A DNA stretch of 64,000 nt from Acinetobacter lwoffii (GTDB lineage: Bacteria; Pseudomonadota; Gammaproteobacteria; Pseudomonadales; Moraxellaceae). Each line of letters begins with the position of its first letter. Position 1 is the stretch's first letter. The translations under genes were made by a program, and so were the position numbers. The stretch spans positions 106,502-170,501 of the forward strand of contig NZ_JAMXXN010000006.1 in assembly GCF_024129435.1 (NCBI RefSeq), given 5' to 3'. Shown piece by piece: positions 31,583 through 41,355 of this stretch. The notes below the pieces were generated by a model. It did not search any database, was not told the origin of the DNA, and saw only the letters and a program-made list of their open reading frames with translations.

Positions 31583-32794
31583 TTAGCAACCGGTTAGTTT
31601 TTCAGGCTGCGGTTTCTCATCCGGGAAGAAGATTGGACGAAGTTTTACCCCAATGCCATTGCCGATAAAGGCAAACACCAGCCACAACCAGCCATGCAGA
31701 CTACCAGAGGCAATCCCACTGAAATATGCGCCGATATTACACCCATAAGCTAAGCGTGCGCCGTAGCCCAGCATTATGCCACCTACAACAGCAGCAATCA
31801 GTGAACGTTTTGGAATATTGAAATTCGGCGCAAATTTACCTGCCAAACTTGCTGCCAACAAAGCACCCAGCATGATACCGAAGTTCATCATTGAGGTAAT
31901 ATCAAACCATAATGATTCTGCCAGTGCTTTAGCATTGCCTGCTTTTTGCCAATAATCCCAAGAAGCTACATCAACACCCACAAGCGTAGCACCTTTGGCA
32001 CCCCAAACTGCCAGTGCAGAAGTCACGCCCCAAGGACGACCTGCCAGTGCCAAAGTGGCAAAGTTGAGTAAGGTCAGAATAATGCCGCCCCAAATCAGAG
32101 GCCATGGACCACGAACAAAGCGCTTCCAGCCCTGATATTCACTGCGTGGCTCAATTTCGAGACTACCGTGACGTTTCTTTTCGAAATAAACTGTTGCTGC
32201 AGCAATGATGGCAAAAACGATAAAGCTCAACAGCAATCCAGGGAGAACGCCTAAACTTTCTACCAGTGAAATAGGCTCAAGATGTGGCAGGGCAAACCAC
32301 CAGTCAAGGTGGGAGGTCGCAATCACAGACCCGATACAGAAGAACAAGAGCGTCACCAGCATACGTGCACTACCGCCACCTACGGTATACAGGGTACCTG
32401 ATGCACAACCGCCACCGAGCTGCATACCGATACCGAAAATAAAGGCACCAATCATGACTGACATGGAAACAGGGTTAACATTGCCTTTGACTGGGTTGCC
32501 GAACAATTCACCTGCACCTAAAGCGGGGAAGAACAGTAAAACTGCCAGCGCCAGCATAATCATCTGCGCACGTAAACCACGGCCGCGACGTTCCTTGATA
32601 AAGACACGCCAGCTCGAAGTAAAACCAAATGAAGCATGGTACAGGGTCATGCCCAGTGCACCACCAACCAAAAATAATAGGGCCTGATTTAAGCCTACGA
32701 TTTGATAGGCACCGATTGTACCTATGATAAGCAAAATAAAAGCTGCCCAGACCGAAATATTCGACCGTTGGGAAGCAGCAACAATGACTGACAT
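31583..32794 (-). CDS. YeeE/YedE (TsuA-like) thiosulfate transporter
   Basis: A 403-residue polytopic inner-membrane protein with about ten hydrophobic segments in two homologous halves. The conserved Gly/Cys motifs of the YeeE/TsuA family are visible: QLGGGCASGTLYTVGGGS (Cys near 130) and YGARLAYGCNIGAYFSG (Cys near 352). In characterised members such Cys residues pass thiosulfate across the membrane. No TusA/YeeD partner gene is adjacent. A 15-bp palindrome lies about 100 bp upstream. Confidence 0.87.
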   Translation of the reverse strand: MSVIVAASQRSNISVWAAFILLIIGTIGAYQIVGLNQALLFLVGGALGMTLYHASFGFTSSWRVFIKERRGRGLRAQMIMLALAVLLFFPALGAGELFGNPVKGNVNPVSMSVMIGAFIFGIGMQLGGGCASGTLYTVGGGSARMLVTLLFFCIGSVIATSHLDWWFALPHLEPISLVESLGVLPGLLLSFIVFAIIAAATVYFEKKRHGSLEIEPRSEYQGWKRFVRGPWPLIWGGIILTLLNFATLALAGRPWGVTSALAVWGAKGATLVGVDVASWDYWQKAGNAKALAESLWFDITSMMNFGIMLGALLAASLAGKFAPNFNIPKRSLIAAVVGGIMLGYGARLAYGCNIGAYFSGIASGSLHGWLWLVFAFIGNGIGVKLRPIFFPDEKPQPEKLTGC

Positions 32795-32895
32795 GGGAGA
32801 TTAAATTTTAAAAATAAAGGCTGGTATTCTACTGAATTTCAGTTTAAATGCAGCCCGTTTTGCCGATTGAATCACAATTAAGTCATTCTAATACT

Positions 32896-32910
32896 TGATA
32901 AGTTTTATCA
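32896..32910. promoter_or_regulatory. Perfect TGATAA-GTT-TTATCA palindrome
   Basis: A 6-bp inverted repeat with a 3-bp spacer, about 100 bp upstream of the TsuA-like gene in a gene-free stretch of 266 bp. Possible operator; regulator unknown. Confidence 0.3.
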
Positions 32911-33011
32911 GTTTATCTGATTTTATCCACTCACTTAGATAAAAAATTGATCCCATCAACAAATAATGCAATTTCAATTTAGATCATTCGATATTTAAAA
33001 TCATCTCTGAT

Positions 33012-33040
33012 AAAAAAGCCTGCAATCGCAGGCTTTTAAA
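33012..33040 (-). terminator. Intrinsic terminator of the Ala-rich lipoprotein gene
   Basis: A stem AAGCCTGC/GCAGGCTT with six A on the + strand left side, giving a T run when read on the - strand. Confidence 0.8.
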
Positions 33041-33060
33041 CATCAAACTGAATGCTAAAA

Positions 33061-33405
33061 TCAGTTTTCAGCTTTTTCCCGAACTTCTCCGGCACCTTCT
33101 TCAACTGCCGCTGCAGTTGCTGCAGTTGCTTTACGTGCTGCTTCCGCAGTGGCATCTGCTGCTCTAGACGTTGCAGCAGCTGCTTCGTCCGCTGCCTGAG
33201 CAGTATTTTCTGCGGCATTATCCATTGCTCGTTCGGTTTCTACCGCAGCCTCACGGCTGGCATCTTCCATATCATGACCGGCTTGATTGGCTGCATTTTT
33301 TAAATGCTCACCTGTGGTTGCGCCGGTTTCAGGCGCTTCTTCTTTACTACAGCCGACTAAGGCAACAGTGGTCGCCAAACCTAAAGCAATTAGTAATTTA
33401 TTCAT
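33061..33405 (-). CDS. Small Ala/Glu-rich lipoprotein
   Basis: The start is set at ATG 33405 because the signal sequence begins there (NKLLIALGLATTVALVGC, lipobox VGC) with AAGGAT upstream; the longer frame is not supported. The mature part (about 95 residues) is almost wholly Ala, Glu, Thr, Arg and Asp in an 11-residue-like periodicity (NAAENTAQAADEAAAATSRA), expected to form amphipathic helix as in LEA-like or apolipoprotein-like proteins. Envelope stress role is speculation. Confidence 0.75.
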   Translation of the reverse strand: MNKLLIALGLATTVALVGCSKEEAPETGATTGEHLKNAANQAGHDMEDASREAAVETERAMDNAAENTAQAADEAAAATSRAADATAEAARKATAATAAAVEEGAGEVREKAEN

Positions 33406-33696
33406 CGAGTAATATCCTTTTGTTGTTGTAGAGCTGCAATCTAATTTAGCAGCCATTTATTTAGATTTATGCTAGCAAATAGATCAACATTTGTTGATTA
33501 ACTGTAACTTTTTTCGATACTTATACTGTAATGGCTCAGTCGGAAGTTGTTTTAAGTTTCATGGAATAGTGATATTCACAGAGAGGGAAGTCTTAATAGT
33601 ATCATTCGATAGGCAGGTTATAGTATGAAGCTTGGCATTTAAATATTTGTCATCACGACCTAGAGATAATTCTAAAGATGAAGAAATGAAAGACAT

Positions 33697-33727
33697 AAAA
33701 AAAGCCCGCATGATGCAGGCTTTTTTT
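33697..33727 (-). terminator. Intrinsic terminator of metK
   Basis: A stem AGCCCGCA/TGCAGGCT (one mismatch) flanked by seven A on the left and seven T on the right, read leftward after metK. Confidence 0.8.
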
Positions 33728-33736
33728 AAGAAAAAC

Positions 33737-34903
33737 TTATAGACCAGCAGACGCTTTAAGCGCTTCCACTTTGTCAGTTTTTTCCCAGGTAAATGCAGTA
33801 TCTGAACCTTCACGACCGAAGTGACCATAAGCAGCAGTTTGCTTATACATCGGCTGGATCAGGTCAAGCATACGGGTAATGCCATATGGACGTAAGTCGA
33901 AATGTTCACGAACCAGTGCAATAATCAATTCTTCAGAGACTTTTGCAGTATTGAAGGTATTGATTGAAATTGAAGTTGGCTCAGCAACACCAATCGCGTA
34001 AGACACCTGAATCTCACACTTGTCAGCCAAGCCAGCAGCAACGATGTTTTTCGCCACATAACGACCTGCATACGCAGCAGAGCGGTCAACTTTAGATGGA
34101 TCTTTACCAGAGAAAGCACCACCGCCGTGACGTGCCATACCGCCGTAGGTATCTACGATAATTTTACGGCCAGTCAAACCACAGTCACCCACAGGACCAC
34201 CGATCACAAACATACCCGTTGGGTTGATGTGGAATTTGGTGTCCGCATGGAACATGTCAGCAGGAATGATTTTCTTCACAATCTCTTCAATCACAGCTTC
34301 TTTCAGGTTCGCTTGAGTGATTTCAGAATCATGTTGAGTCGAAAGAACGACTGCATCTAAACGAACTGGTACGCCATTTTCATAAGCAAACGTTACCTGG
34401 CTTTTTGCATCTGGGCGTAACCATGGCAAGGTGCCATTACGGCGTAATTCAGCCTGCTTTTCCATCAAGCGATGCGCATATGAAATCGGCGCAGGCATTA
34501 ATACATCAGTCTCGCGGCTGGCGTAACCGAACATTAAACCTTGGTCGCCGGCACCCTGATCTTCAGGTTTCTGGCGGTCGACACCTTGAGCAATTTCAGG
34601 TGACTGTTTACCAATCATGTTGATCACGGCACAGGTTGAACCATCAAAACCAAGATCAGAATGGTGATAACCAATTCCGTTTACGGTATGACGTACAATT
34701 GCCTCAAAATCAACATTTGCTGTCGTTGTGATTTCACCGGCAAGTACAACCGCACCTGTTTTTACAAGCGTTTCACAAGCAACCCGTGCATATGGGTCTT
34801 CTTTTAAGATTGCATCCAAAATAGCGTCACTGATTTGGTCAGCCATTTTATCTGGATGGCCTTCGCTTACAGATTCCGAAGTAAATACAGCGTACTCGCG
34901 CAT
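33737..34903 (-). CDS. metK: S-adenosylmethionine synthetase
   Basis: A 388-residue enzyme making SAM from methionine and ATP. Signature segments are [18 protein letters not shown], the [15 protein letters not shown] motif, [15 protein letters not shown] [12 protein letters not shown], and [19 protein letters not shown]. Length is normal. It is a single-gene transcript with its own terminator. The 5' leader contains an 8-nt sequence able to pair with the start region (see separate entry). Confidence 0.97.
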   Translation of the reverse strand: MREYAVFTSESVSEGHPDKMADQISDAILDAILKEDPYARVACETLVKTGAVVLAGEITTTANVDFEAIVRHTVNGIGYHHSDLGFDGSTCAVINMIGKQSPEIAQGVDRQKPEDQGAGDQGLMFGYASRETDVLMPAPISYAHRLMEKQAELRRNGTLPWLRPDAKSQVTFAYENGVPVRLDAVVLSTQHDSEITQANLKEAVIEEIVKKIIPADMFHADTKFHINPTGMFVIGGPVGDCGLTGRKIIVDTYGGMARHGGGAFSGKDPSKVDRSAAYAGRYVAKNIVAAGLADKCEIQVSYAIGVAEPTSISINTFNTAKVSEELIIALVREHFDLRPYGITRMLDLIQPMYKQTAAYGHFGREGSDTAFTWEKTDKVEALKASAGL

Positions 34904-34964
34904 AGTCCTATCACAGTTAATTTTAAAGACCCGATATGTTACATCGAGTTGCGCTCTAGGACTA
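34903..34964 (-). promoter_or_regulatory. metK leader with start-codon-sequestering complement
   Basis: On the - strand the leader holds TAGTCCTA (34964-34957), which is perfectly complementary to TAGGACTA (34910-34903) covering the region just before and including the A of the metK ATG. Between them lies a second small hairpin (CGATGT, AAC, ATATCG). It could be a translational control leader; chance pairing is possible. Confidence 0.3.
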
Positions 34965-35369
34965 GCTTAACACGACAAAATTGGTCGAAATTGTTTCAAA
35001 TTATTGTGTTTTTAATTGATTAATAGAATTAAAAAAATTGATATGTCTATTTAGACAGCATTATTGATTGGGGAATATGAAGCAACAATATTTTAATCCG
35101 TCAGACTGTCAGAAAATTAAATGCTTAGATTTCCGATTAAATCTTAAAAAAATAGACGATAGAAAAAATACAAAGCTCAAAATTCAAAATTTACTTAAGC
35201 AAGTGATCATTACATCAATAAAGCAGATTCAGGCTGTGCGCCTTGCGACCAAATGTCTTGTTGATGTTCGGTTCATATTAGCGCTAAGTCTTCCACATTA
35301 GCTGGTTAGGAATGGCGACATCTTTTGCTATGGACTTCTTGGAGCAAGACTGTAAGGAGATCAGAAATC
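34965..35369. other. Gene-free stretch between metK leader and pilin-like gene
   Basis: AT-rich and expected to hold the divergent promoters. A 74-codon frame from ATG 35077 lacks a clear ribosome site, and its product (MKQQYFNPSDCQKIKCLDF and so on) is low-complexity Lys/Ile/Leu, so it is not called. Confidence 0.5.
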
Positions 35370-35798
35370 ATGTATCAAAAGGCATTTACCCTGATTGAAG
35401 TGCTGATCGTGCTCATCATTATCGCGATTTTAGTGACGATGGCTTTTATGAGTTATCAAGCTTATGTCGTGCGTAATCAATTGGCCGAAGTGTTTGAACA
35501 GGCTGGAGCATATCGAACCCAGTTTATTGCTTCGGATCAGCACTGTGATGCCGGACGCCAGATTGGTGGGCATGGTCAATATATCGAAAAAGTCATTATT
35601 AATGCCGCTTGCCGGATAGAGTTCAAGATACGAGAGCAGGGAGTCGATATGGCCATTCGCGGGAAATCAGTCGCTTTTGAAATGCAGGATAATTCAATCT
35701 GTAAACCAGTAGAGCGAATCAAAGCCGAAGAAGAAATGTGGAATAATTGTACGATAAGGCAAGAGACACTCAATAAACTGATAAATATTGTTGGTTAG
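35370..35798 (+). CDS. Orphan type IV pilin-like protein
   Basis: The ATG at 35370 follows AAGGAGA at good spacing. The 142-residue product has a prepilin leader of only five residues (MYQKA), then FTLIEVLIVLIIIAILVTMA, the classic hydrophobic helix with Glu at +5. The residue before the cleavage site is Ala rather than the usual Gly. The globular part has Cys residues fit for disulfides. It stands alone between metK and tkt rather than in a pilus cluster, so it may be a minor pilin or a relic. Pilus incorporation is inference. Confidence 0.8.
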   Translation: MYQKAFTLIEVLIVLIIIAILVTMAFMSYQAYVVRNQLAEVFEQAGAYRTQFIASDQHCDAGRQIGGHGQYIEKVIINAACRIEFKIREQGVDMAIRGKSVAFEMQDNSICKPVERIKAEEEMWNNCTIRQETLNKLINIVG

Positions 35799-35891
35799 TC
35801 TTTACCCCTCGCTGTTTTTTTAAGACAATAGACAGCAGTTTTGAAAGTCTTTTCATCATTTCCTATTTCTGAATATTTTGGACTCTGATTT

Positions 35892-37880
35892 ATGACAACC
35901 CCGCTTAATGAACGTCGTATTGCAAACGCAATTCGTGTATTGGCAATGGATGCTGTGCAAAAAGCAAACTCAGGACATCCAGGTGCTCCAATGGGGATGG
36001 CAGATATCGCTGATGTGGTTTGGCGTGAATTCATGAACCACAACCCGACCAACCCGAATTGGGCAAACCGTGACCGTTTTGTATTGTCAAATGGCCATGG
36101 CTCTATGCTTCAATATGCGCTTCTTCATTTAACGGGCTACGATCTTTCGATTGAAGATCTAAAAGCATTCCGTCAACTTCATTCTAAAACACCTGGTCAC
36201 CCGGAATTGGGCTATGCGCCAGGAATTGAAACGACGACTGGTCCTTTAGGTCAAGGCATCGCGAATGCTGTTGGTTTTGCACTGGCTGAAAAAACCCTAG
36301 CTGCACAATTTAACAAAGACGATATCCAAGTTGTAGATCACTTCACTTACTGCTTCCTTGGCGATGGCTGTTTGATGGAAGGTGTTTCTCACGAAGCATG
36401 TTCTTTGGCAGGAACATTGGGTCTGGGCAAATTGATTGCTTACTATGACGACAATGGCATCTCGATTGATGGCGAAGTGGAAGGCTGGTTCTCTGACAAT
36501 ACAGAACAACGCTTCCTGGCGTACGGCTGGCAAGTGATTAAAGTTGATGGCCACGATGCAGATGCAATCCGTCAGGCAACTTTAGAAGCTAAAGCTGAAA
36601 CTGCTAAACCAACCATCATTATTTGTAAAACTGTGATTGGTCTAGGTTCACCAAACAAGCAAGGTAAAGAAGACAGTCATGGTGCACCACTCGGTCATGA
36701 CGAAATCGTCTTGACTCGTGAAGCACTAGGCTGGACTGATGAAGCATTTGTAATTCCTGAAGATGTTTACGCAGCTTGGGATGCGAAAGCTAAAGGTGCT
36801 GAATCAGAAGCAGCTTGGAACGAAACATTTGCTGCTTATGCTGCAAAATATCCAACTGAAGCCGCTGAATTTAAACGTCGTTTATCTGGTGAATTACCGG
36901 CTGACTTCGTTGCAAAAGCGGATGCCTATATTGCAGAAGTGAATGCCAAAGCTGAAACAATTGCAACGCGTAAAGCCAGCCAAAATGCATTGCAAGCACT
37001 TGTTCCATTATTGCCAGAAGTTCTAGGTGGTTCTGCGGATCTTGCAGGTTCTAACCTGACCCTTTGGAAAGGCGCGCAAGGCGTACAGGACAATCCGGCA
37101 GGTAACTACGTACACTATGGCGTACGTGAATTCGGTATGACTGCAATCGCGAATGGTGTTGCACTGCATGGCGGGTTCATCCCTTATGTAGCAACATTCC
37201 TGATGTTTATGGAATATGCACGTAATGCGGTACGTATGTCTGCATTAATGAAACAGCGCGTGATCCATGTGTATACGCATGACTCAATTGGTCTGGGTGA
37301 AGATGGCCCAACGCATCAACCTGTTGAGCAGATCGCATCCCTTCGTGGTACACCAAACCTAAATACATGGCGCCCATGTGACACCGTTGAAGCAGCAATT
37401 TCTTGGAAATCTGCATTAACGCGTGCTGAAGGTCCAACCGCATTGATCTTCTCTCGTCAGAACTTGCCATTCCAAACCCGTACTCAAGCTCAAATTGAGA
37501 ACGCTGCGAAAGGTGGCTATGTATTGGCTGAAGAAAAAGGCGAATTGAAAGCCATCATCATTGCAACTGGTTCTGAAGTATCTCTGGCAATGGAAGCTTA
37601 TGCACAGCTTGAAGGCGTGCGTGTCGTGTCTATGCCATGTGCTGAAGAATTCATGAAGCAAGATGCAGCTTATCGTGAAGCGGTTCTTCCATCAAATATT
37701 CGTGCACGTGTTGCTGTTGAGGCTGCACATGTTGATTACTGGTGGAAATTTGTGGGTCTTGATGGTCGCGTAATCGGTATGACAACGTATGGCGAATCTG
37801 CACCTGCAAAAGATCTGTTCCAGTTCTTCGGTATTACTACTGAAGCAGTTGTAGCAGCTATAAAAGAGATTACTGCATAA
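35892..37880 (+). CDS. tkt: Transketolase
   Basis: A 662-residue thiamine diphosphate enzyme of the pentose phosphate and related pathways, exchanging two-carbon units between sugar phosphates. Visible: [41 protein letters not shown], the ThDP motif [13 protein letters not shown], and [18 protein letters not shown] and [18 protein letters not shown] in the second half. Full length. Terminator follows. Codon use is that of a highly expressed backbone gene. Confidence 0.97.
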   Translation: MTTPLNERRIANAIRVLAMDAVQKANSGHPGAPMGMADIADVVWREFMNHNPTNPNWANRDRFVLSNGHGSMLQYALLHLTGYDLSIEDLKAFRQLHSKTPGHPELGYAPGIETTTGPLGQGIANAVGFALAEKTLAAQFNKDDIQVVDHFTYCFLGDGCLMEGVSHEACSLAGTLGLGKLIAYYDDNGISIDGEVEGWFSDNTEQRFLAYGWQVIKVDGHDADAIRQATLEAKAETAKPTIIICKTVIGLGSPNKQGKEDSHGAPLGHDEIVLTREALGWTDEAFVIPEDVYAAWDAKAKGAESEAAWNETFAAYAAKYPTEAAEFKRRLSGELPADFVAKADAYIAEVNAKAETIATRKASQNALQALVPLLPEVLGGSADLAGSNLTLWKGAQGVQDNPAGNYVHYGVREFGMTAIANGVALHGGFIPYVATFLMFMEYARNAVRMSALMKQRVIHVYTHDSIGLGEDGPTHQPVEQIASLRGTPNLNTWRPCDTVEAAISWKSALTRAEGPTALIFSRQNLPFQTRTQAQIENAAKGGYVLAEEKGELKAIIIATGSEVSLAMEAYAQLEGVRVVSMPCAEEFMKQDAAYREAVLPSNIRARVAVEAAHVDYWWKFVGLDGRVIGMTTYGESAPAKDLFQFFGITTEAVVAAIKEITA

Positions 37881-37902
37881 TCAACTGATTAAGCAGTTTT
37901 TT

Positions 37903-37936
37903 AAAAGACGCTCCATTTTTGGGGCGTCTTTTATTT
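37903..37936 (+). terminator. Intrinsic terminator of tkt
   Basis: AAAAGACGCTCC, loop ATTTTT, GGGGCGTCTTTT (one G-T pair), T-rich tail. Confidence 0.85.
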
Positions 37937-38008
37937 TTTCGCTTTTTAGCGTTGTTTTCATGTGGCAATCGTTAGAAAGTTCTCCCATAGTCGAAATGAA
38001 AGAGTGAG

Positions 38009-38230
38009 ATGAACATGAGCTTGTATGAACAAATTAACGATGAAATTATTTTAATGGATGCAGGCGAACTCAAGTGGATCGGACAGGAGTTAGCTCTTGA
38101 AGCGATGGTTGCAGTTGATTTAATGCTGCAAGAATTAGCCGAAGAAAAGGTCATTAAAGTGCGTCGTAAAAATCATGAAAAGACGACTGGCCTAAAACAG
38201 GTTGATCGTATTCTGGTTGAAAAACTTTAA
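38009..38230 (+). CDS. Small conserved hypothetical protein
   Basis: A 73-residue acidic helical protein; the ATG at 38015 (GTGAG about 7 nt before) is an alternative start giving 71 residues. Sequence MSLYEQINDEIILMDAGELK, then a helix LALEAMVAVDLMLQELAEE and a basic end. It is monocistronic with a terminator. No domain recognised. Confidence 0.65.
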   Translation: MNMSLYEQINDEIILMDAGELKWIGQELALEAMVAVDLMLQELAEEKVIKVRRKNHEKTTGLKQVDRILVEKL

Positions 38231-38242
38231 ACATAAAGCATG

Positions 38243-38268
38243 AAAAGTCCCTGATTGGGGCTTTTTTT
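38243..38268 (+). terminator. Intrinsic terminator
   Basis: AAAGTCCC, loop TGATT, GGGGCTTT, T run, after the 73-residue gene. Confidence 0.8.
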
Positions 38269-38405
38269 ATGCCGGATGATTTTCATCTGACAGGTTGCTT
38301 ATGAGCACCAGATGAGATAAAGCTAAGTTTAGGCCGCTATAAAAATTCAGCGACTACTATCGAAATGACTTAAATTAAAGAAATAAGCCAAAGAAGCGGT
38401 TAAAC

Positions 38406-38861
38406 ATGAATATACAGCCCCAGATCCAGATCAAATCTTTAGAGCAAATATCACAGGCAGAATGGCTATTTTTATGGCAAGACTATCAACGCTTTTATCA
38501 GACGCAAATTTCTGAAGAGGTAAGTGAAAATACCTGGGATAAATTAACCAATTATGAATTAGATTCAATGTACGGTTTTGCAGCGCTGATGGATGGAAAG
38601 GTCGTGGGGATTGTGCATGTTATCGAACATAATAGTAGCTGGACAGTAAGACCTTATGCCTATTTGCAGGATCTATTTACCCATCCTGGCTATCGGGGAA
38701 AGGGTGTGGCGCGTAAGTTGATTCAACATGTCTATCAGATTGCACAGCAGCGTAATTGCGACCGGGTTTACTGGCTGACTCAGGAATCAAATCATCAGGC
38801 ACAAGCGTTGTATAACAAAGTCGCCAAGAAAACTGGATTCATCCAGTACCGTATGGATTAA
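38406..38861 (+). CDS. GNAT family N-acetyltransferase
   Basis: A 151-residue GNAT protein. The acetyl-CoA pyrophosphate loop is visible as LFTHPGYRGKGVARKLIQHV (about 89-108: Q/RxxGxG/A pattern YRGKGVA). The C-terminal strand-helix WLTQESNHQAQALYNKVAKK (NxxAxxLY) also fits. Substrate unknown. A single gene, 137 nt downstream of a terminator. Confidence 0.85.
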   Translation: MNIQPQIQIKSLEQISQAEWLFLWQDYQRFYQTQISEEVSENTWDKLTNYELDSMYGFAALMDGKVVGIVHVIEHNSSWTVRPYAYLQDLFTHPGYRGKGVARKLIQHVYQIAQQRNCDRVYWLTQESNHQAQALYNKVAKKTGFIQYRMD

Positions 38862-38991
38862 AGCTAAAAAATTAAAAAAAATAACTTACAATTTTATCGT
38901 TTCATCACTGCAACAAAACGTTTTATCTTTAGGGCTGTAAACGGTTCCAGATTCTATACACTTAATAACATCCAAAACGTGAGATAAAAAC

Positions 38992-39579
38992 ATGAATTTC
39001 AAAACATTAGCATTAGGCTTGGCGGTCGCATCTGTAGCAACAGTTTCTATGGCAAAACCAGTGGCCTATACGATTGACCCGACTCATTCAGCAACTGTTT
39101 TCTCTTGGAGCCACTTTGGTTTCTCTACACCATCTGCAAACTTCAGTGACATCCAGGGTACCATTAATGTTGATAATGCAAAACCTGTGAATTCCTCGGT
39201 CAATGTGAATATCCCGGTTGCAAGCATTAATACGAATGTGAAAGCACTGGATGACCATATTAAGACAGCAGAATTTTTTGATGCTGCCAAATATCCGAAT
39301 ATCACTTTTAAAAGTACTAAAGTTCAGGCTCTAGGCAAAAACAAATACAAAATCACCGGTAACTTAACCGTGAAAGATGTCACTAAACCTGTGGTACTGG
39401 ATGCGGTTTTAAACAAACAAGGTGTGCACCCAATGACCAAATTACAAACGATTGGTTTTAATGCAACCACTTCATTTAACCGTTCAGCCTTTGGGGTAGG
39501 CGGTTATGTTCCAAATGTGGGCGATAAAATTACAGTGAACATTACTACTGAGGCTTCTGTACCTGCTCCGAAAAAGTAA
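38992..39579 (+). CDS. YceI family periplasmic protein
   Basis: A 195-residue exported protein with a signal peptide (about 1-21, ending VSMA before KPVAYTIDP). The lipocalin-like YceI fold is indicated by YTIDPTHSATVFSWSHFGFS, HIKTAEFFDAAKYPNITFKS, GNLTVKDVTKPV and IGFNATTSFNRSAFGV. Family members bind isoprenoid-type lipids in the periplasm. Function here unknown. A bidirectional terminator follows. Confidence 0.92.
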   Translation: MNFKTLALGLAVASVATVSMAKPVAYTIDPTHSATVFSWSHFGFSTPSANFSDIQGTINVDNAKPVNSSVNVNIPVASINTNVKALDDHIKTAEFFDAAKYPNITFKSTKVQALGKNKYKITGNLTVKDVTKPVVLDAVLNKQGVHPMTKLQTIGFNATTSFNRSAFGVGGYVPNVGDKITVNITTEASVPAPKK

Positions 39580-39591
39580 GAATGACAAATT

Positions 39592-39619
39592 AAAAAAGCA
39601 CCCAGCAGGGTGCTTTTTT
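39592..39619. terminator. Bidirectional intrinsic terminator
   Basis: AAAAAAGCACCC, loop AGCA, GGGTGCTTTTTT between convergent genes. Confidence 0.9.
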
Positions 39620-39626
39620 ATTACGG

Positions 39627-40343
39627 TTATTTAAGTTGCAGGTTTTCTAAATAATGCATCAATACCGAACTGGCTGCCTGTTCAAGCGCGGGCGCATAGC
39701 TTTGATGATCCGCCCGTAAGGCGGGAATATTGATCTGGGCTTTGCGTAACTCACAGGTATGTCCAATCAGCCATTTCTCTAAACTTTCACTGGCCACTTC
39801 AGCATGGAATTGTAGTGCCAGAATGTTCTGTCCTACCCGAAAGGCCTGATTTGGATAAAGATCAGAGCTGGCCAGCAATTCAGCCTGTTCAGGTAGGTCA
39901 AAGGTATCACCATGCCAATGCAGGACGTCAATATCATCCAGAGCTTTTAGTGGATTATTTTCAATAGAAGCAAGACTGAGTTTAGACCAGTCAATTTCCT
40001 TTACATCTCCTGGATAGACTTCAGCATCCAATGCAGCAGCAATTAATTGCGCACCTAAACAGATGCCTAATGTCGGTAAATTCTTTTGCAGGCGAACTTT
40101 AAGTAAGTCTATTTCCTGTTGTAAAAAAGGATAATCCTCAGTTTCATAGACTGCAATCGGGCCACCGAGAATGACTGTTAATCCGGGATGTTCAAAAGCC
40201 TTAGTGAGATCATCGATACCGGCTTCGAAATAACGCACACGTAAGCCGAGCTGATAAAAAATATCTTCCCAAGCGCCTAAGTCTTCAAAAGCGAGATGTT
40301 GAATGGCATAAACGGTATCGGGGAGGTGGGCTAAGTTCAGCAT
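39627..40343 (-). CDS. Class I glutamine amidotransferase-like protein
   Basis: A 238-residue protein of the GMP-synthase-like GATase group. The nucleophile elbow is LGICLGAQLIAAAL (Cys near 95), and the catalytic His-x-Glu is LALQFHAEVASESLEKW. The amidotransferase domain stands alone with no synthetase part, so it is probably an uncharacterised glutaminase or gamma-glutamyl hydrolase type enzyme. Convergent with yceI; divergent from the GST gene. Confidence 0.85.
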   Translation of the reverse strand: MLNLAHLPDTVYAIQHLAFEDLGAWEDIFYQLGLRVRYFEAGIDDLTKAFEHPGLTVILGGPIAVYETEDYPFLQQEIDLLKVRLQKNLPTLGICLGAQLIAAALDAEVYPGDVKEIDWSKLSLASIENNPLKALDDIDVLHWHGDTFDLPEQAELLASSDLYPNQAFRVGQNILALQFHAEVASESLEKWLIGHTCELRKAQINIPALRADHQSYAPALEQAASSVLMHYLENLQLK

Positions 40344-40583
40344 AGTTTTTTGATATCAAGAGAATGATTTAATTTAACGTGAATCAAAAGCAAAATAAAA
40401 GGCTTTATCTACCGATCCTGTGCAAAATAGAAAATAATGAGCATCGCTGCGCTATCAGAAAGTTTCTAAAAATTTCCGTGTGATCACTACATTAAGCAGT
40501 TCATTTTTTCTTTTGTGTAGGAAAGAGAGTAGAGTAAGACTGCCGTACTGAATAAAAACAACAAGACCATCAGGATCAAGGAT

Positions 40584-41225
40584 ATGCAAAATATACGTTT
40601 ATATGTCGATAAAAACAGAATCAGCCCCTATGCCATGTCGGTTTATGTTGCCTTAAAAGAAAAGGGTTTAGATTTTCAGGAAATCGTGATTGATTTAGAT
40701 CAGCAGCAACAGAAATCTGCGGCTTATCAGGCTATTTGTCCAAGTGCTAAAGTTCCGTGTTTAATAGTAGATAACTTTAGCCTGTTTGAATCATGGGCAA
40801 TCACTGAATACTTGGAAGATACCTTTCCGGCTCCAAGTTATCCGGCCTTATATCCTAAGGAAATTCAGGCCAGAGCCAAATGCCGCGCTATACAAGCCTT
40901 GGTCAAAACCGATTTTATGCAAATCCGCCAGCAAATGCCTTCCGATTCGGTATTTCATCCACCAAAAATATCTACACCTCTTACAGCTCCGATAACTGAA
41001 GAAATTCAGCGATTGTTAAATGTGGCAGAACATATGCTGGAGGATATATGGTTAACTGAACACTGGTCAATTGCAGACTTTGATCTGGCCTTTATGTTGC
41101 ATCGTCTGCTGAGTCATCAGGTGAAACTTCCTGTGAAAATAATAGAATATGTCGAGCGTAATTTTAAGCGGGCTTCGGTACAGGCTTGGCTGGCAGAGCA
41201 TGAAAAAGCTAAAACTTTAATCTAA
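40584..41225 (+). CDS. Glutathione S-transferase family protein (YfcF-like)
   Basis: A 213-residue two-domain protein. The N-terminal thioredoxin-like domain (about 1-80) has ISPYAMSVYVALKEKGLDF, SAKVPCLIVDNFSLFESWAI (the Val-Pro and Glu-Ser glutathione site). The C-terminal helical domain has WSIADFDLAFMLHRLL (the conserved Asp N-cap motif). The overall form is closest to the YfcF group. The upstream 240 bp is gene-free with no clear signal beyond an AT-rich promoter region. Confidence 0.82.
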   Translation: MQNIRLYVDKNRISPYAMSVYVALKEKGLDFQEIVIDLDQQQQKSAAYQAICPSAKVPCLIVDNFSLFESWAITEYLEDTFPAPSYPALYPKEIQARAKCRAIQALVKTDFMQIRQQMPSDSVFHPPKISTPLTAPITEEIQRLLNVAEHMLEDIWLTEHWSIADFDLAFMLHRLLSHQVKLPVKIIEYVERNFKRASVQAWLAEHEKAKTLI

Positions 41226-41355
41226 TGTCGACTGATAAAACAGTTCATAAAAAACCTACTTAAATAGATAAAATTCAAGCGTAATATGAATCAGAACAAG
41301 ACTTGAAAGATGCTGAGGATACAGTCCTCGTTGAATAAGAAGGAAGGAGTGGCCG

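Noticed and set aside
32205..32687. 160-codon + strand frame inside the TsuA-like gene
   Set aside because: Shadow of the membrane-protein gene on the opposite strand; composition is Pro/Ser/Thr-rich and no start signal is present.
33036..33218. Gln-rich frame on the - strand overlapping the Ala-rich lipoprotein gene
   Set aside because: It is the same DNA in a shifted frame of a low-complexity Ala/Glu repeat; the lipoprotein frame has a proper signal peptide.
34900..35000. A known SAM riboswitch class upstream of metK
   Set aside because: No consensus of the SAM-I, SAM-II, SMK or SAM/SAH types could be recognised; only a simple complementary leader is reported, as a hypothesis.
35068..35301. 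77-codon frame between metK and the pilin-like gene
   Set aside because: No convincing ribosome site, low-complexity Lys/Ile/Leu content, no recognisable family; treated as intergenic.
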